A DNA stretch of 42,689 nt, from positions 1 through 42,689 of the forward strand of contig JAQXJR010000024.1 in the NCBI GenBank assembly GCA_029009055.1, in the 5' to 3' direction. The position numbers and the translations under genes were made by a program. This document shows, piece after piece, positions 16,857-25,591 of the stretch; the stretch's first letter is position 1; every line of letters begins with the position of its first letter. This DNA is from Eubacteriales bacterium. GTDB taxonomy: Bacteria; Bacillota; Clostridia; Peptostreptococcales; Anaerovoracaceae. Under the pieces are notes generated by a model. That model did no database searches, was not told where the DNA came from, and worked only from the letters and a program-made list of their open reading frames with translations.

Positions 16857-17564
16857 TCAGCGCCCCTTACTCTTCCTCCAGAACTTAGCGTCCACATAGG
16901 CTGTCTTACCATAGTCCACCAGGCTCTTCGGTGTGAAATATATGACGGCGCCGGAATTTATCACGGTTCTCGGGTCCACGAATGTGATGCCGTGTCCGTA
17001 ATTTCCGCTTATCCTGGTCCATGTCACCCTGCCGTACGCCTTCCACCTGACACTCATAGTTCCACCGGAAGCGTAATATTTCTTACCCGCGAACGTTCTG
17101 GTCATCGGCACGCTGACCTGTGCGGCTTTAGCGGAATATATAGGTGAAACTTTAACTTTCACCCTAATGGTCCTGCCTCCGCCCAGAGGCATATAGCTGA
17201 TCACGGCTTTAGACTTCCCTGTCACGGTAAAGAGCTCACTGGTCGTCATAGCGGCCGTGTCCTGGGCGCCCCTCGTAGAAGGCTTAGCCGTCCAGTTCCA
17301 CGAGAATTCCGTCCTGATATACGTGCGTCCCTTCTTATATTTATAAGAATTCCCGATGAGCTTCACCTTATACCTGAGTTTTCCGTACTTCTCAGAATCA
17401 CTCAGAGGAGCGTTCTTAGTCATGAGAACATACTTACCGTTCAGAAAATCCGCCTGCGCCTTACGACTTGCGGAAGCCAAACCCGACCTGATATCAGCCA
17501 ATACCGAGAGTGGCATAGAAGCCGCCAGCATGAGCGCCGCTGCCGTTATTAATATTTTCCTCAT
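16857..17564 (-). CDS. Small secreted protein of unknown function
   Basis: The product, about 235 residues, has a clear Sec signal peptide (MRKILITAAALMLAASMPLSVLA, likely cleaved after Ala-Asp-Ala-like residues near 23). The rest is basic and beta-rich, with many Tyr, Lys and Arg residues and a Lys/Arg-rich C terminus. I recognise no domain. The start at 17564 is placed at the signal-peptide Met; the ribosome binding site is weak (CAGGG immediately before it), and an upstream TTG at 17582 is the alternative. Its own terminator follows at 16659-16690, so it is probably monocistronic. It is extracytoplasmic, perhaps wall-associated through its positive charge. Confidence 0.75.
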   Translation of the reverse strand: MRKILITAAALMLAASMPLSVLADIRSGLASASRKAQADFLNGKYVLMTKNAPLSDSEKYGKLRYKVKLIGNSYKYKKGRTYIRTEFSWNWTAKPSTRGAQDTAAMTTSELFTVTGKSKAVISYMPLGGGRTIRVKVKVSPIYSAKAAQVSVPMTRTFAGKKYYASGGTMSVRWKAYGRVTWTRISGNYGHGITFVDPRTVINSGAVIYFTPKSLVDYGKTAYVDAKFWRKSKGR

Positions 17565-17697
17565 CCCTGATCGCAAAGCCAAAAACCTCTGATAAACCTA
17601 AAGATAATTTAATAAATCTATTTTACCCCAAATATATCATGACCTCAAGGGGTTTGGGAATATTCATGCCATCCGAAATTTCACAGCAAAGGGAATA

Positions 17698-19590
17698 CTA
17701 TATTTCTCCTGCCAGGATCTTATCATAGACGAAGTCCGGTATCCCGATTTCTTCCACCATCACCTGTCCCGCGTATTCGTAGCCCGCGCCCTGAGAGAGT
17801 CCAACCTTATTCCTTCCGAACGTTATGGTCGCGTCAGCCTTCACGGCACAGCCCATCTTACCGCCGGTCGTAGTATTAATGCCCGAAGGCGTGTCTATGG
17901 CTACAGTGAACTCCTTCTCCGCCTCGTCAGCAGCCTCTATCAGCTTCTTATAATCTCCGCCTACTTCCCGGCTCAGACCGATGCCGAATATGCCGTCCAC
18001 CAGCACGTCAGTTTCCGGAAGCTCCATGTCTTCCTCATACCAGAGTATCTGTCCGCCCATGTCGCCGAAAGCGTCGAGCTGGGCATTGAACTCGTCCGTA
18101 GCCTTCATCATGTTCCCGATTATGAGGACAGTCGGCTGAAATCCCTTAGCCTTAAGCTGTTTTCCAACGCATATTCCGTCCGCGCCGTTATTTCCCACGC
18201 CCGACAGGATCAATATCCTCTTATCCTTATCATCAGCAAAGCGGTCCGCGATGTAGTCGCTGACCTTGCTCGATGCTGTTTCCATTAACTGGAGCGACGG
18301 GATCCCTAAAGTGTTTATAGCGTAGATATCAGCTGCCTTAGCTTGCTTACCGGTGATCGGTGCCTTAGAAGCTGGGTCGACAGAAGCGCTTTCATCCGCG
18401 CCAGCAAAGCTAGAAGCAGCAGCGACAGGAGCCTCGTCCGGCTTAGGCTTTGCTGCTGAAGCATCAGCATGGCTGGCATCAGGATGTTTATTAAGATCTC
18501 TATGATCCATGAATCTCTCGAACTCCTTCTTTATCAAGGCTCCTGTAGGCACTGCGATCAGCATGCCCAGGACTCCTCCCATGGACCCTCCGGCCAGAAC
18601 GCAAGCTATGACGAACAGAGGATGGATGTGGATGGAATTGCTCAGAAGCTTTGGATTTATTACATTAGCGTCCACGACCTGGATCAGGGCTAATATGACC
18701 AGACCCAGTATCATTTTCTGGAAATCAGCGGAGACCAAGCAGATCACTATGATCATGGCGTAGCCAAGTATAGGGCCGAAGTAAGGTATCAGATTACCCA
18801 CGCCGGTCATGATGCCGATCATGGCTCCGTAAGGAACTCCAGCCACCATTAAAGCTATGGAAACGAGGATCCCAACTATGAAAGCGTCTACCATCTGGCC
18901 TCGGATATAGCCTGAGAAAGCTTCGTCGGCGTCTTTCAAGAATACCTTAGAACCGGTTATGAACTTAGGACTTAAGAGCCTTCTCGCCGCGCTTTTCCAA
19001 TAGCTTCCTATGCGCTTTCCATCATAAAGAAAGTAAATTGAGAAAATCAGACCGAAAAACAGGTTCTTAAGGACTGATGTTCCGGAAGATACGAGACTTG
19101 AAAGTATTTTAGCCACGTTTTCTGACGAGAAGCCGTGGTCGCCTAGGAATTTAGACAACTGATTGGCCATGTCGCTGTACTGACTCTCAAGCTGAGTAAG
19201 GAAATCCTGAAGCTTAACAAAATCAATGCTGCCGATCTGCCTGTAGAAGGTGACGAATACCGCCGCTAAAGCTACAGTGATCACCCCTGCTACTATCAAT
19301 ACGGTAAGGGCGACAGCCCCCGCTCTGCTCGCGGTCGCTACAGCCCCGCCTGACCTTCCCTTAGAAAACTTCTTATCGAAGAAGTTCGTGACCGGAAGCA
19401 GCAGGTAGCAGATGATGATGCCTGTGATCAGAGGCTTCATGACAGCCCCGGCTACCCTGCCCAGTTTCGTCCAGAAGCCTGCCGACTCGTAGCATATAAA
19501 GACAAAGAACAAGCCAGCCAGCACAGTCGCCAAGGCGTACAGGCAGACTTTTACGTATTTTTTATCTATTTTATCCGATATATTTTTCAT
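17698..19590 (-). CDS. AI-2E/PerM-type permease fused to NAD(P)HX epimerase (YjeF_N)
   Basis: A 630-residue two-part protein. Residues 1-360 form an AI-2E family (PerM/YdiK-type) membrane protein with several hydrophobic helices and the typical segments YIRGQMVDAFIVGILV and GNLIPYFGPILGY. A 45-residue Ala/Asp/Pro-rich linker (about 362-408) leads to a complete YjeF_N domain (410-628), with SGVGNNGADG, VDGIFGIGL, AIDTPSGINTTTG and a late ITFG. YjeF_N repairs damaged NAD(P)H hydrate by epimerising it. The usual partner dehydratase domain (NnrD/YjeF_C) is absent. The frame is continuous and the linker looks like a genuine tether. The start at 19590 has GAGG 4 nt upstream. The epimerase is predicted cytosolic, tethered to the membrane. 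The transported substrate is unknown. Confidence 0.85.
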   Translation of the reverse strand: MKNISDKIDKKYVKVCLYALATVLAGLFFVFICYESAGFWTKLGRVAGAVMKPLITGIIICYLLLPVTNFFDKKFSKGRSGGAVATASRAGAVALTVLIVAGVITVALAAVFVTFYRQIGSIDFVKLQDFLTQLESQYSDMANQLSKFLGDHGFSSENVAKILSSLVSSGTSVLKNLFFGLIFSIYFLYDGKRIGSYWKSAARRLLSPKFITGSKVFLKDADEAFSGYIRGQMVDAFIVGILVSIALMVAGVPYGAMIGIMTGVGNLIPYFGPILGYAMIIVICLVSADFQKMILGLVILALIQVVDANVINPKLLSNSIHIHPLFVIACVLAGGSMGGVLGMLIAVPTGALIKKEFERFMDHRDLNKHPDASHADASAAKPKPDEAPVAAASSFAGADESASVDPASKAPITGKQAKAADIYAINTLGIPSLQLMETASSKVSDYIADRFADDKDKRILILSGVGNNGADGICVGKQLKAKGFQPTVLIIGNMMKATDEFNAQLDAFGDMGGQILWYEEDMELPETDVLVDGIFGIGLSREVGGDYKKLIEAADEAEKEFTVAIDTPSGINTTTGGKMGCAVKADATITFGRNKVGLSQGAGYEYAGQVMVEEIGIPDFVYDKILAGEI

Positions 19591-19667
19591 TTATCCTCGC
19601 TGTCCGCATATCTAATAAAAAACAAGGCGCTGCCCGAGCTGGAGCCCGAGCCACGCTTTGCTATAAA

Positions 19668-20867
19668 TTAAGCGTTGAAAACATATTCGTCCAGCCTTCT
19701 GAAAGCCTCTTCCACCCTGGATCTCGGAAGCGCCAGATTCATCCTGATCGTGTTATCGAACTTGAACGGCCTACCATCCTGCCAGATGACACCAACGGAA
19801 ACTCCCTTAGCCAGCAGCTCATCCTCAGTCATGCCGTGCTCCTCAAGCCAGCCGGAAACGTCCAGATACAACATGTATGTCCCCTCAGGCTTAGAAACTT
19901 TAACACCGCTGAACCGCTCATAAATGAAATCGCAGGCGAAATCGACATTCCCGGTCAGAACTTCGATGAGCTCATCCAGCCACTCAGCGCCCGCAGGCTC
20001 GTAAGCCCCGATGAGGGCGTACATAGAAAGCACGTTCATGGAGTTATAGTGAGTCGCCACAGACTGCCTGTCCATCCTGTCGCGAAGAGCCTTGTTATAG
20101 ATGATATGGTAGGAGCCGACCAAGCCGGCCAGGCTGAAAGTCTTAGATGGCGCGTAAGCCGCTATGACCCTATTCCTGGCGTCATCAGACAGGCTTTGCA
20201 AAGGAATATGCTTATGTCCTTCCAGTATCAGGTCTGACCATATTTCATCGGAGAAGACTATGCAGTCGTTCTTCTTAAACACTTCCATGGCCTGTTCCAG
20301 CTCTTCTCTCTTCCAGACTCTTCCCGCCGGGTTATGCGGTGTGCAGAATATGACGAAATGGATGTCGTTCTCGCGGATCTTCTTATCCATGTCGTCGTAA
20401 TCCAGCCTCCATACGCCGTCCTCATCCAATTTCAATGGAGACAGGACAGGGACTCTGCCGTTGCTTTCAAGAACTCTGCCGAAGCCTATGTACATAGGCG
20501 AGTTCAGCAGAATCCTCTCACCTGGCAGAGTGAATGTCTGCATAGCTGAAGCTAAGCATCCCAGGACTCCGTTCTCATAGCCTATATCCTCCTTAGTCAG
20601 TCCCTCGACTCCATTCCTCTCCTTCTGCCAGTTTATTATGGCATCGTAATATTCCTTCCTCGGCATGAAATAGCCGAATGAAGGGTGAGCCAGCCTCTCA
20701 GCCATCTTCTCAGTTATGGATGGAGCCGTTGGGAAGTTCATGTCGGCTATCCACATAGGGATCCTGTCGAAACCTTCCTTAACTTCCGCTCCCTTAATAG
20801 GGATGTAATCCACAGATATAGCGTCTTTATCTCTTCTGTCCAGGATGGACGTGAAATCATACTTCAT
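19668..20867 (-). CDS. MalY/PatB family PLP C-S lyase or aminotransferase
   Basis: A 399-residue fold-type I PLP protein close to MalY/PatB cystathionine beta-lyases: N-terminal YDFTSILDRRDKDAISVDY, MWIADMNFPT, FCTPHNPAGRVW, the SDEIWSDLIL motif and the PLP lysine in APSKTFSLAGL. It probably cleaves C-S bonds of cystathionine or cysteine conjugates, or acts as an aminotransferase. The start at 20867 is the only good Met. It lies 86 bp after ppaC and 77 bp before the permease fusion on the same strand, so it may be in one transcript with them, though no shared pathway is evident. Confidence 0.9.
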   Translation of the reverse strand: MKYDFTSILDRRDKDAISVDYIPIKGAEVKEGFDRIPMWIADMNFPTAPSITEKMAERLAHPSFGYFMPRKEYYDAIINWQKERNGVEGLTKEDIGYENGVLGCLASAMQTFTLPGERILLNSPMYIGFGRVLESNGRVPVLSPLKLDEDGVWRLDYDDMDKKIRENDIHFVIFCTPHNPAGRVWKREELEQAMEVFKKNDCIVFSDEIWSDLILEGHKHIPLQSLSDDARNRVIAAYAPSKTFSLAGLVGSYHIIYNKALRDRMDRQSVATHYNSMNVLSMYALIGAYEPAGAEWLDELIEVLTGNVDFACDFIYERFSGVKVSKPEGTYMLYLDVSGWLEEHGMTEDELLAKGVSVGVIWQDGRPFKFDNTIRMNLALPRSRVEEAFRRLDEYVFNA

Positions 20868-20953
20868 TTATATTTTCTTCGCCTTTCTCACGGCTATCCG
20901 CCGTAAAATATCAAAATTAACGCCTATTATCTGAAATATTTATTCTCTGCTTT

Positions 20954-22630
20954 CTATTTTTCTTTCAGGACCATAATGAGCTTAGGAACCAGCTGTTTCT
21001 TTCGCGACAGGACTCCCGGAAGCTCCAGCCAGGAAATGTCTGCGTCCCCGCCAGCCGCCCCGGCTTCAGCTATATCGGCGAAAGCCTCCTTCGCGGTCTG
21101 CTTTGCACCATCACCCGCGCAAACCAGCCTGGTCTTCTCGTTCAGGAAATCCGTCAGCATCAGGAACATCATGTCCACGCCCTTAGCCGCGAGCTCCTCC
21201 TTCATATACGGTAAGATCCTCGCGCCCAGCTTATCGAGCTCGGCCCTGTTGGTCGAAATCACCTGAGACACGCCGAATTCCAGGTCCCCCGCCGTGAAAC
21301 GCTTAAAGTCCTGATACAGGATCTCAGCGTCCGTCTTAGTTGAGAAATTCTCGCCCGCTGAAAACATCTTCTCAGCGTATTCCTTAATATTTATGCTCGC
21401 CGTTTTCGCCAGGTCCTCAGCGGCTGCCTTATCTATAGCGGTGCACGTAGGCGACCTGAATACCAGAGTGTCCGAGAGTATGGCGCTGCAAAGAAGACCC
21501 GCTATCTTCGGTTCCACCTCTACTCCGTTCTCCTTATACATCTGCCAGACTATGGTCGCCGTGCAGCCAAGCGGCTGATTTCGGAAGAATACCGGCGCCA
21601 TGGTCTCTACGGTCCCGACCCTGTGGTGGTCTATTATTTCCACGACTTCCGCCGAACTGATTCCGTCCACGCTCTGGCTGCGCTCATTATGGTCGACCAG
21701 TATTACCTTCTTACCTCGAGCTCCCATCAGGTTACGCCTGGAGATCATGCCCACATAGCGGCCGTCATCTCCCAGGATAGGGAAATCCCTGTAGCGCTTA
21801 GTCTTCATGACATCGCTTATGTCTTCCAGATAGTCGTTCGTGTCGAACATGGTCAGGTTATTCCTCTTCATGAAGAACTCGACCGGTATGCTCTGATTTA
21901 TAAGCCTGGATACCGTATAGGCGTCATAAGGTGTCGTGATGATCCTGCAGCCACGAGCCGCAGCGATCTTACTAATGGTCATGCTGACTTTAGCCCCTAT
22001 GCAGACTATGAGACATGAGGCGCCCATTTCTATGGCGCAAAGCTGTGATTCGTATCTATCCCCCAGGATTACCAGATCGTGTTCTTCTATGTAGTCTTCC
22101 ATCTTATCCGGGTTAGCGGTCGCGATTATGACCTTACCCTGGTCGAATTCACCGTCCAGGCTTCCGACTACCATTTCTCCGTTTATGGTCTCGACTATGT
22201 TCCTGTATGATGTCTTAGCGTCGGAAAGTATGCGGCTGTCGTAAACATTCATGTATGAAGTCGCGACGTCGGATACTGTTATCAGTCCTTCCAGCCGCTT
22301 ATCCCTGTTCACGACAGGTATGGTCACGACGTGATTATCCTGCATCATGTTCCAGGCGTTCTTAATAGAAAGCTTGCGGCTTACCCCCTTAGTGTGCCTT
22401 ATCTCTATGTCGCTCACCTGTGTGGATATGTTCTCTATGAGCTTCGGCGCTTCCACCCCGAAATAGTCGAGGGCGAACTGAGTCTCGCTGCTTACAGCCC
22501 CGCACCTGGCAGGTATATAGTCATTATCGCAAATAATATTCTTCAGAGCGGCATATCCTATGGCTGAGCAGATGGAATCCGTATCTGGATTCTTATGGCC
22601 TATGACGTAAACTGTTCCTCTATTCTCCAT
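20954..22630 (-). CDS. Manganese-dependent inorganic pyrophosphatase with CBS and DRTGG domains
   Basis: Hydrolyses pyrophosphate in the cytosol. The 558-residue DHH-family enzyme is the long, regulated form: HKNPDTDS metal site (about 12-19), a CBS motif (about 65-125), a DRTGG-like domain (about 130-240), a second CBS motif (about 245-305), then VDHNERSQS, EIIDHHRVG and the C-terminal DHHA2 domain. In characterised CBS-PPases adenine nucleotides bind the CBS pair and inhibit or activate the enzyme, and diadenosine polyphosphates bind forms with DRTGG. GGGGAG precedes the start by 4 nt. It follows the yitT-like gene by 23 bp and is probably co-transcribed with it. Confidence 0.93.
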   Translation of the reverse strand: MENRGTVYVIGHKNPDTDSICSAIGYAALKNIICDNDYIPARCGAVSSETQFALDYFGVEAPKLIENISTQVSDIEIRHTKGVSRKLSIKNAWNMMQDNHVVTIPVVNRDKRLEGLITVSDVATSYMNVYDSRILSDAKTSYRNIVETINGEMVVGSLDGEFDQGKVIIATANPDKMEDYIEEHDLVILGDRYESQLCAIEMGASCLIVCIGAKVSMTISKIAAARGCRIITTPYDAYTVSRLINQSIPVEFFMKRNNLTMFDTNDYLEDISDVMKTKRYRDFPILGDDGRYVGMISRRNLMGARGKKVILVDHNERSQSVDGISSAEVVEIIDHHRVGTVETMAPVFFRNQPLGCTATIVWQMYKENGVEVEPKIAGLLCSAILSDTLVFRSPTCTAIDKAAAEDLAKTASINIKEYAEKMFSAGENFSTKTDAEILYQDFKRFTAGDLEFGVSQVISTNRAELDKLGARILPYMKEELAAKGVDMMFLMLTDFLNEKTRLVCAGDGAKQTAKEAFADIAEAGAAGGDADISWLELPGVLSRKKQLVPKLIMVLKEK

Positions 22631-22653
22631 TTTCTCCCCTTTCTACTACCGGC

Positions 22654-23556
22654 TCAGCTCTTCCTCCGGCTGTAGAACCTGCCTGAAAGTGTATCTGTCT
22701 TCATTATATTTATAAAAGCGTGCGGGTCTACCTCGTGTATGAGTTTAAGCAGCATGTCCACCTCGTCCGTATCTACGACAGAGTAGATCATGTGCTTTCT
22801 CATTCCTTTATATAGTCCCTCGCCGTTGAAAAGCGTGGCGTCGTGGTTGGTGAAAAGCCTTATCTGCGTGTATACCGCCTCCGGGTGCTCTGTTATTATG
22901 ATCATGGTCCTCTTAGTGTATCTCTGATACAAGGCGTGTATGATCTGAGTCTGAGCGTACTGGAATATGATGGAATACAGGGCCTTATCCCAGCCGAAGA
23001 AGAGTCCGGCTATGAAGAGCAGCACTATGTTCCCGGCGAATATATAGTCGAAGGCGTCTATTCCCTTCTTCTCAGAAAGGTAAATAGAAATGAAGTCAGT
23101 CCCCCCGGCAGATGCCCCGGCGAGCAAAGCGGAAGCCACAGCTCCACCTTGGATTATGCCTCCGAATATGCATACCAAAATTTCATCTGAAGTGATTGGA
23201 ATCAGCGGGAATAAGTCTGTCAGCGTACTCGTAAGTATCGTCACGTATATAGAAAATACCGTGAACTTCTTCCCCAGATATTTTATTCCTATATATATCG
23301 GCACTATGTTAAGCGGCAGGTAAGCCAGTGAGTATGCTATGCTTACTCCGGCGTACTTCTGGAGCAGCCTCTGTATGAGCAAGGCCGCGCCTGCCAGGCT
23401 TCCCGGAAACAGCCCTCCTTCAGCCACGAAGCTCTTCATATTGAAAGCCATGGCGAATGATGCCAGCGTGCAGCCGAGAAAGCATATGACGTAACTTCTT
23501 ATGGATTCCTTCCTGGTAGGTTCTTCACCTATCCTCTTCGCTTTCTTCTCAAACAA
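22654..23556 (-). CDS. YitT family membrane protein (DUF161 plus DUF2179)
   Basis: A 300-residue inner-membrane protein. An N-terminal cytoplasmic stretch is followed by five or six hydrophobic helices with the family's GGLFPGSLAG, YLPLNI and SAGGTDFISIYLS segments, and a soluble C-terminal DUF2179 domain (about 220-292; IITEHPEAVYTQI, DTDEVDMLLKLIHEVDPHAFINI). Function is unknown; members have been linked to metal or small-molecule transport. The start is a TTG at 23556, supported by GGGGAG 6 nt upstream, and a TATAAT box lies at 23583-23588. It is the first gene of the run down to the pyrophosphatase. Confidence 0.9.
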   Translation of the reverse strand: MFEKKAKRIGEEPTRKESIRSYVICFLGCTLASFAMAFNMKSFVAEGGLFPGSLAGAALLIQRLLQKYAGVSIAYSLAYLPLNIVPIYIGIKYLGKKFTVFSIYVTILTSTLTDLFPLIPITSDEILVCIFGGIIQGGAVASALLAGASAGGTDFISIYLSEKKGIDAFDYIFAGNIVLLFIAGLFFGWDKALYSIIFQYAQTQIIHALYQRYTKRTMIIITEHPEAVYTQIRLFTNHDATLFNGEGLYKGMRKHMIYSVVDTDEVDMLLKLIHEVDPHAFINIMKTDTLSGRFYSRRKS

Positions 23557-23582
23557 TATTATCTCCCCTTCCCGTAAATGAT

Positions 23583-23588
23583 ATTATA
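23583..23588 (-). promoter_or_regulatory. -10 box of the yitT-like gene
   Basis: TATAAT on the minus strand, 27 bp before the TTG start. No good -35 is visible. It faces a second TATAAT on the plus strand for the divergent gene. Confidence 0.45.
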
Positions 23589-23634
23589 CTAAAAAACCGC
23601 CTCGTATACACTTCTTTATGACGGGGTGAAATAG

Positions 23635-23678
23635 TATAATATATTAAGATTTACGGTCATTAGTTGCCGGATCTTAAT
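23635..23678 (+). promoter_or_regulatory. -10 box and 5' inverted repeat of the DUF1805 gene
   Basis: TATAAT at 23635-23640 is followed at once by an inverted repeat with arms ATTAAGAT (23643-23650) and ATCTTAAT (23671-23678). The repeat spans the expected transcription start and could be an operator or a 5' hairpin. Confidence 0.5.
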
Positions 23679-23693
23679 TAAGGGAGGTATATC

Positions 23694-23996
23694 ATGGTTA
23701 TTACAGAGATGATAGATATAGAAGGTAAGAAAGTCCAGGGGCTGGCTGTCACAGAACCGGGCGGCCAGGGACACCCTAACATGATCCTGATCCAGTGCGC
23801 TAAGGGTTATCTCATGTGCGGCTACCTTAACATGGACGCAGCCGAGAAATTCACAGATCCGGCTGTTCTGGTCGGCGGTAAAGATTTCGATGAGGTCCTG
23901 GCTAACCCAATCAAGGGCATGACTAAGGCCGCGGCTGTATTAGGCGTTAAGGAAGGCATGACCGGAAGAGAGGCAGCCGCTGTTTTAAGCGACTGA
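23694..23996 (+). CDS. YunC-like DUF1805 protein
   Basis: A 100-residue cytosolic protein of the YunC/DUF1805 family: an N-terminal beta segment, GGQGHPNMILIQCAKGYLMCGYL and a C-terminal helix-rich tail ending TGREAAAVLSD. Homologues are small proteins of unknown activity. GGGAGGT lies 7 nt before the ATG. It is monocistronic: divergent from the yitT-like gene and closed by a strong terminator at 24068-24126. Function cannot be inferred from the surroundings. Confidence 0.85.
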   Translation: MVITEMIDIEGKKVQGLAVTEPGGQGHPNMILIQCAKGYLMCGYLNMDAAEKFTDPAVLVGGKDFDEVLANPIKGMTKAAAVLGVKEGMTGREAAAVLSD

Positions 23997-24038
23997 TTCC
24001 GCTCAAAGCGACTGATTTTCGCTTAATGTACGCTTGAC

Positions 24039-24176
24039 GAGATTGATTCCTCACTAATAAATTACGAGCCGTCTCACGGTCATAAGTTTCGCCGATTGCG
24101 ATACCTGACCGTGAAACGGCTTTTTTATTAGAAATACATCAAACGGCAGACTTTGCCGCTGAATGGAATCAATCTC
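24039..24176. repeat. 12-bp inverted repeat framing a terminator
   Basis: GAGATTGATTCC (24039-24050) and its exact reverse complement (24165-24176) flank the DUF1805 terminator. Just upstream, AGCGACTGATT occurs twice in tandem (about 23987 and 24007). Confidence 0.65.
24068..24126 (+). terminator. Intrinsic terminator of the DUF1805 gene
   Basis: GCCGT-TCACGGTCA pairs with TGACCGTGA-ACGGC, with single-base bulges, and is followed by TTTTTT. Very stable. Confidence 0.85.
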
Positions 24177-24209
24177 AATGGCTGAAATCCGCTGGCAAAG
24201 CCCGGAAAA

Positions 24210-25070
24210 CTACAGTTTTATCCCTGCCGCGGTTATGACTATTCCCCAGAAAACTCCCAAGGCGTAAAGCGACACCAGGATGAAGAAATTCTCCTTATGG
24301 CGGCGGTTCGTCCTGAATAGTACCAGGAGGCCGACGCCGGCTCCTACCAAGAGCCCTGCCATCATCTGACCGGCAGTTATGAAGCTATCCAGGAAAAGCT
24401 GGGTTATGATAACGGAAGCCGCGCAGTTAGGTATGAGACCGATCAGAGCAATGAAGAATACGCCCAGGATCGGGCGGCCGGAGGCAATAGCCATGATTCG
24501 GTCTTTGCCGATGAATCCAACCAAAACCGCCGCGATGAATGTCACTATGAATATAAAAATAGTAACTTTCACCGTGTGCACGAGGGCTGAGTGGACTATG
24601 CCTCCCTCCTCGCATTCGCAGTGCTCTTCTTCGCAGAGTTCGTGGAATTCCTCCTCGCTGTGGTCCCTATGCGTGAATTTCAGTAATAAGGCGTTCATAA
24701 TCAGGCCCGAAACTGCTCCAATCAGAACCTTCAGCCCCAGGATCTTTAGAATCTGCCCCGCCGGAACCTGCTCGGATATGAAAATAGGCAGCATCTCATC
24801 GGATGTCGATAGGAACACAGCCAGCAAAGTCCCCGCCGTTATGACGCCTCCGGCGTACAGGCTGGACGCGAGCGCCGAGAAGCCGCACTGAGGCATGACT
24901 CCCGCCACGCTCCCTATGATCGGCCCGAGAGGTCCGGCGTTCCTCAGCCACTTCTCCGTTTTATCCCCCGCCTTATCTTCCCAATATTCCATGGCCAGGT
25001 AGGCGGCGAACAGGAAAGGCAGCAGTTTCACCGTATCTATCACTGAATCTTTAAGCGCGTCTAATATCAA
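24210..25070 (-). CDS. Putative 10-TM heavy-metal exporter (ArsP_2/manganese transporter family)
   Basis: A 286-residue polytopic membrane protein of the PF11449-like putative metal exporter family: GVMPQCGFSALASSLYAGG and GLIPNCAASVIITQLFLD are twin cysteine-containing membrane motifs placed symmetrically in the two halves. Between the halves a cytoplasmic loop (about 133-157) is packed with His, Cys, Asp and Glu, which looks metal-binding. The start is a TTG at 25070 with AAAGGGG upstream; no ATG fits. A gene of unknown function lies 81 bp upstream. The substrate (Mn, As species or another metal) cannot be chosen from sequence. Confidence 0.82.
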   Translation of the reverse strand: MILDALKDSVIDTVKLLPFLFAAYLAMEYWEDKAGDKTEKWLRNAGPLGPIIGSVAGVMPQCGFSALASSLYAGGVITAGTLLAVFLSTSDEMLPIFISEQVPAGQILKILGLKVLIGAVSGLIMNALLLKFTHRDHSEEEFHELCEEEHCECEEGGIVHSALVHTVKVTIFIFIVTFIAAVLVGFIGKDRIMAIASGRPILGVFFIALIGLIPNCAASVIITQLFLDSFITAGQMMAGLLVGAGVGLLVLFRTNRRHKENFFILVSLYALGVFWGIVITAAGIKL

Positions 25071-25151
25071 ATCCGATTCCCCTTTCGTCTATCCTTTTCA
25101 TCTATCTCATCTGGTCCGCTGCCAAGTTTTCTAAGTGCCAGGTTTAAGGAC

Positions 25152-25475
25152 TCAGTCTTCATCGTTATCCGGATCCGCGTCAGGATCCAAGCCTTCGTTC
25201 ATATATATATTCAAGCGGGAGTTATAGTATTCGGAAGACTTCTTCCGGATCCAGGCGTCCCTGTCAGCCTGGATAGCCAGCATTTCATCCGCTATCTCTT
25301 CAGCGCTTTCCGGTCTGGCGCCTTTAAGATAGCCTATCATCCGCGCCATGCCCCGCTCGCTCTGGAGCCCCTGGGCTATCATCTCCGCGAAAGCCGCCGG
25401 ATAACCCATGTGTACTATCAGCCGCAGCAGCTCGCCCTTAGTCTTCTCTTTTCTCTCCCTGTCAGCCTTATTCAT
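25152..25475 (-). CDS. Small hypothetical protein
   Basis: A 107-residue soluble, mostly helical, charged protein with a Lys/Arg/Glu-rich N terminus and an acidic Asp-rich tail (DPDADPDNDED). I do not recognise it; the middle (HMGYPAAFAEMIAQGLQSE) looks like a small helical domain. The start at 25475 is supported by AAGGAG 7 nt upstream, rather than the longer frame from 25505. It lies 81 bp upstream of the metal-exporter gene on the same strand, so they may share a transcript. Confidence 0.7.
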   Translation of the reverse strand: MNKADRERKEKTKGELLRLIVHMGYPAAFAEMIAQGLQSERGMARMIGYLKGARPESAEEIADEMLAIQADRDAWIRKKSSEYYNSRLNIYMNEGLDPDADPDNDED

Positions 25476-25532
25476 AGCCCGCTCCTTTTTAACTATTATA
25501 CACAAGCCGTCAAGCCCCCGGACCCGCGCCGC

Positions 25533-25574
25533 AAAAAAACGCCCGGTGAGGCTTTTTCAACCCCTCCGAGCGTT
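25533..25574 (-). terminator. Intrinsic terminator of the Lys-rich secreted protein gene
   Basis: On the minus strand AACGC-CGG-AGG pairs with CCT-CG-GCGTT, with small bulges, and is followed by seven T. Confidence 0.75.
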
Positions 25575-25591
25575 ATCAGCAAAGAATCAAC

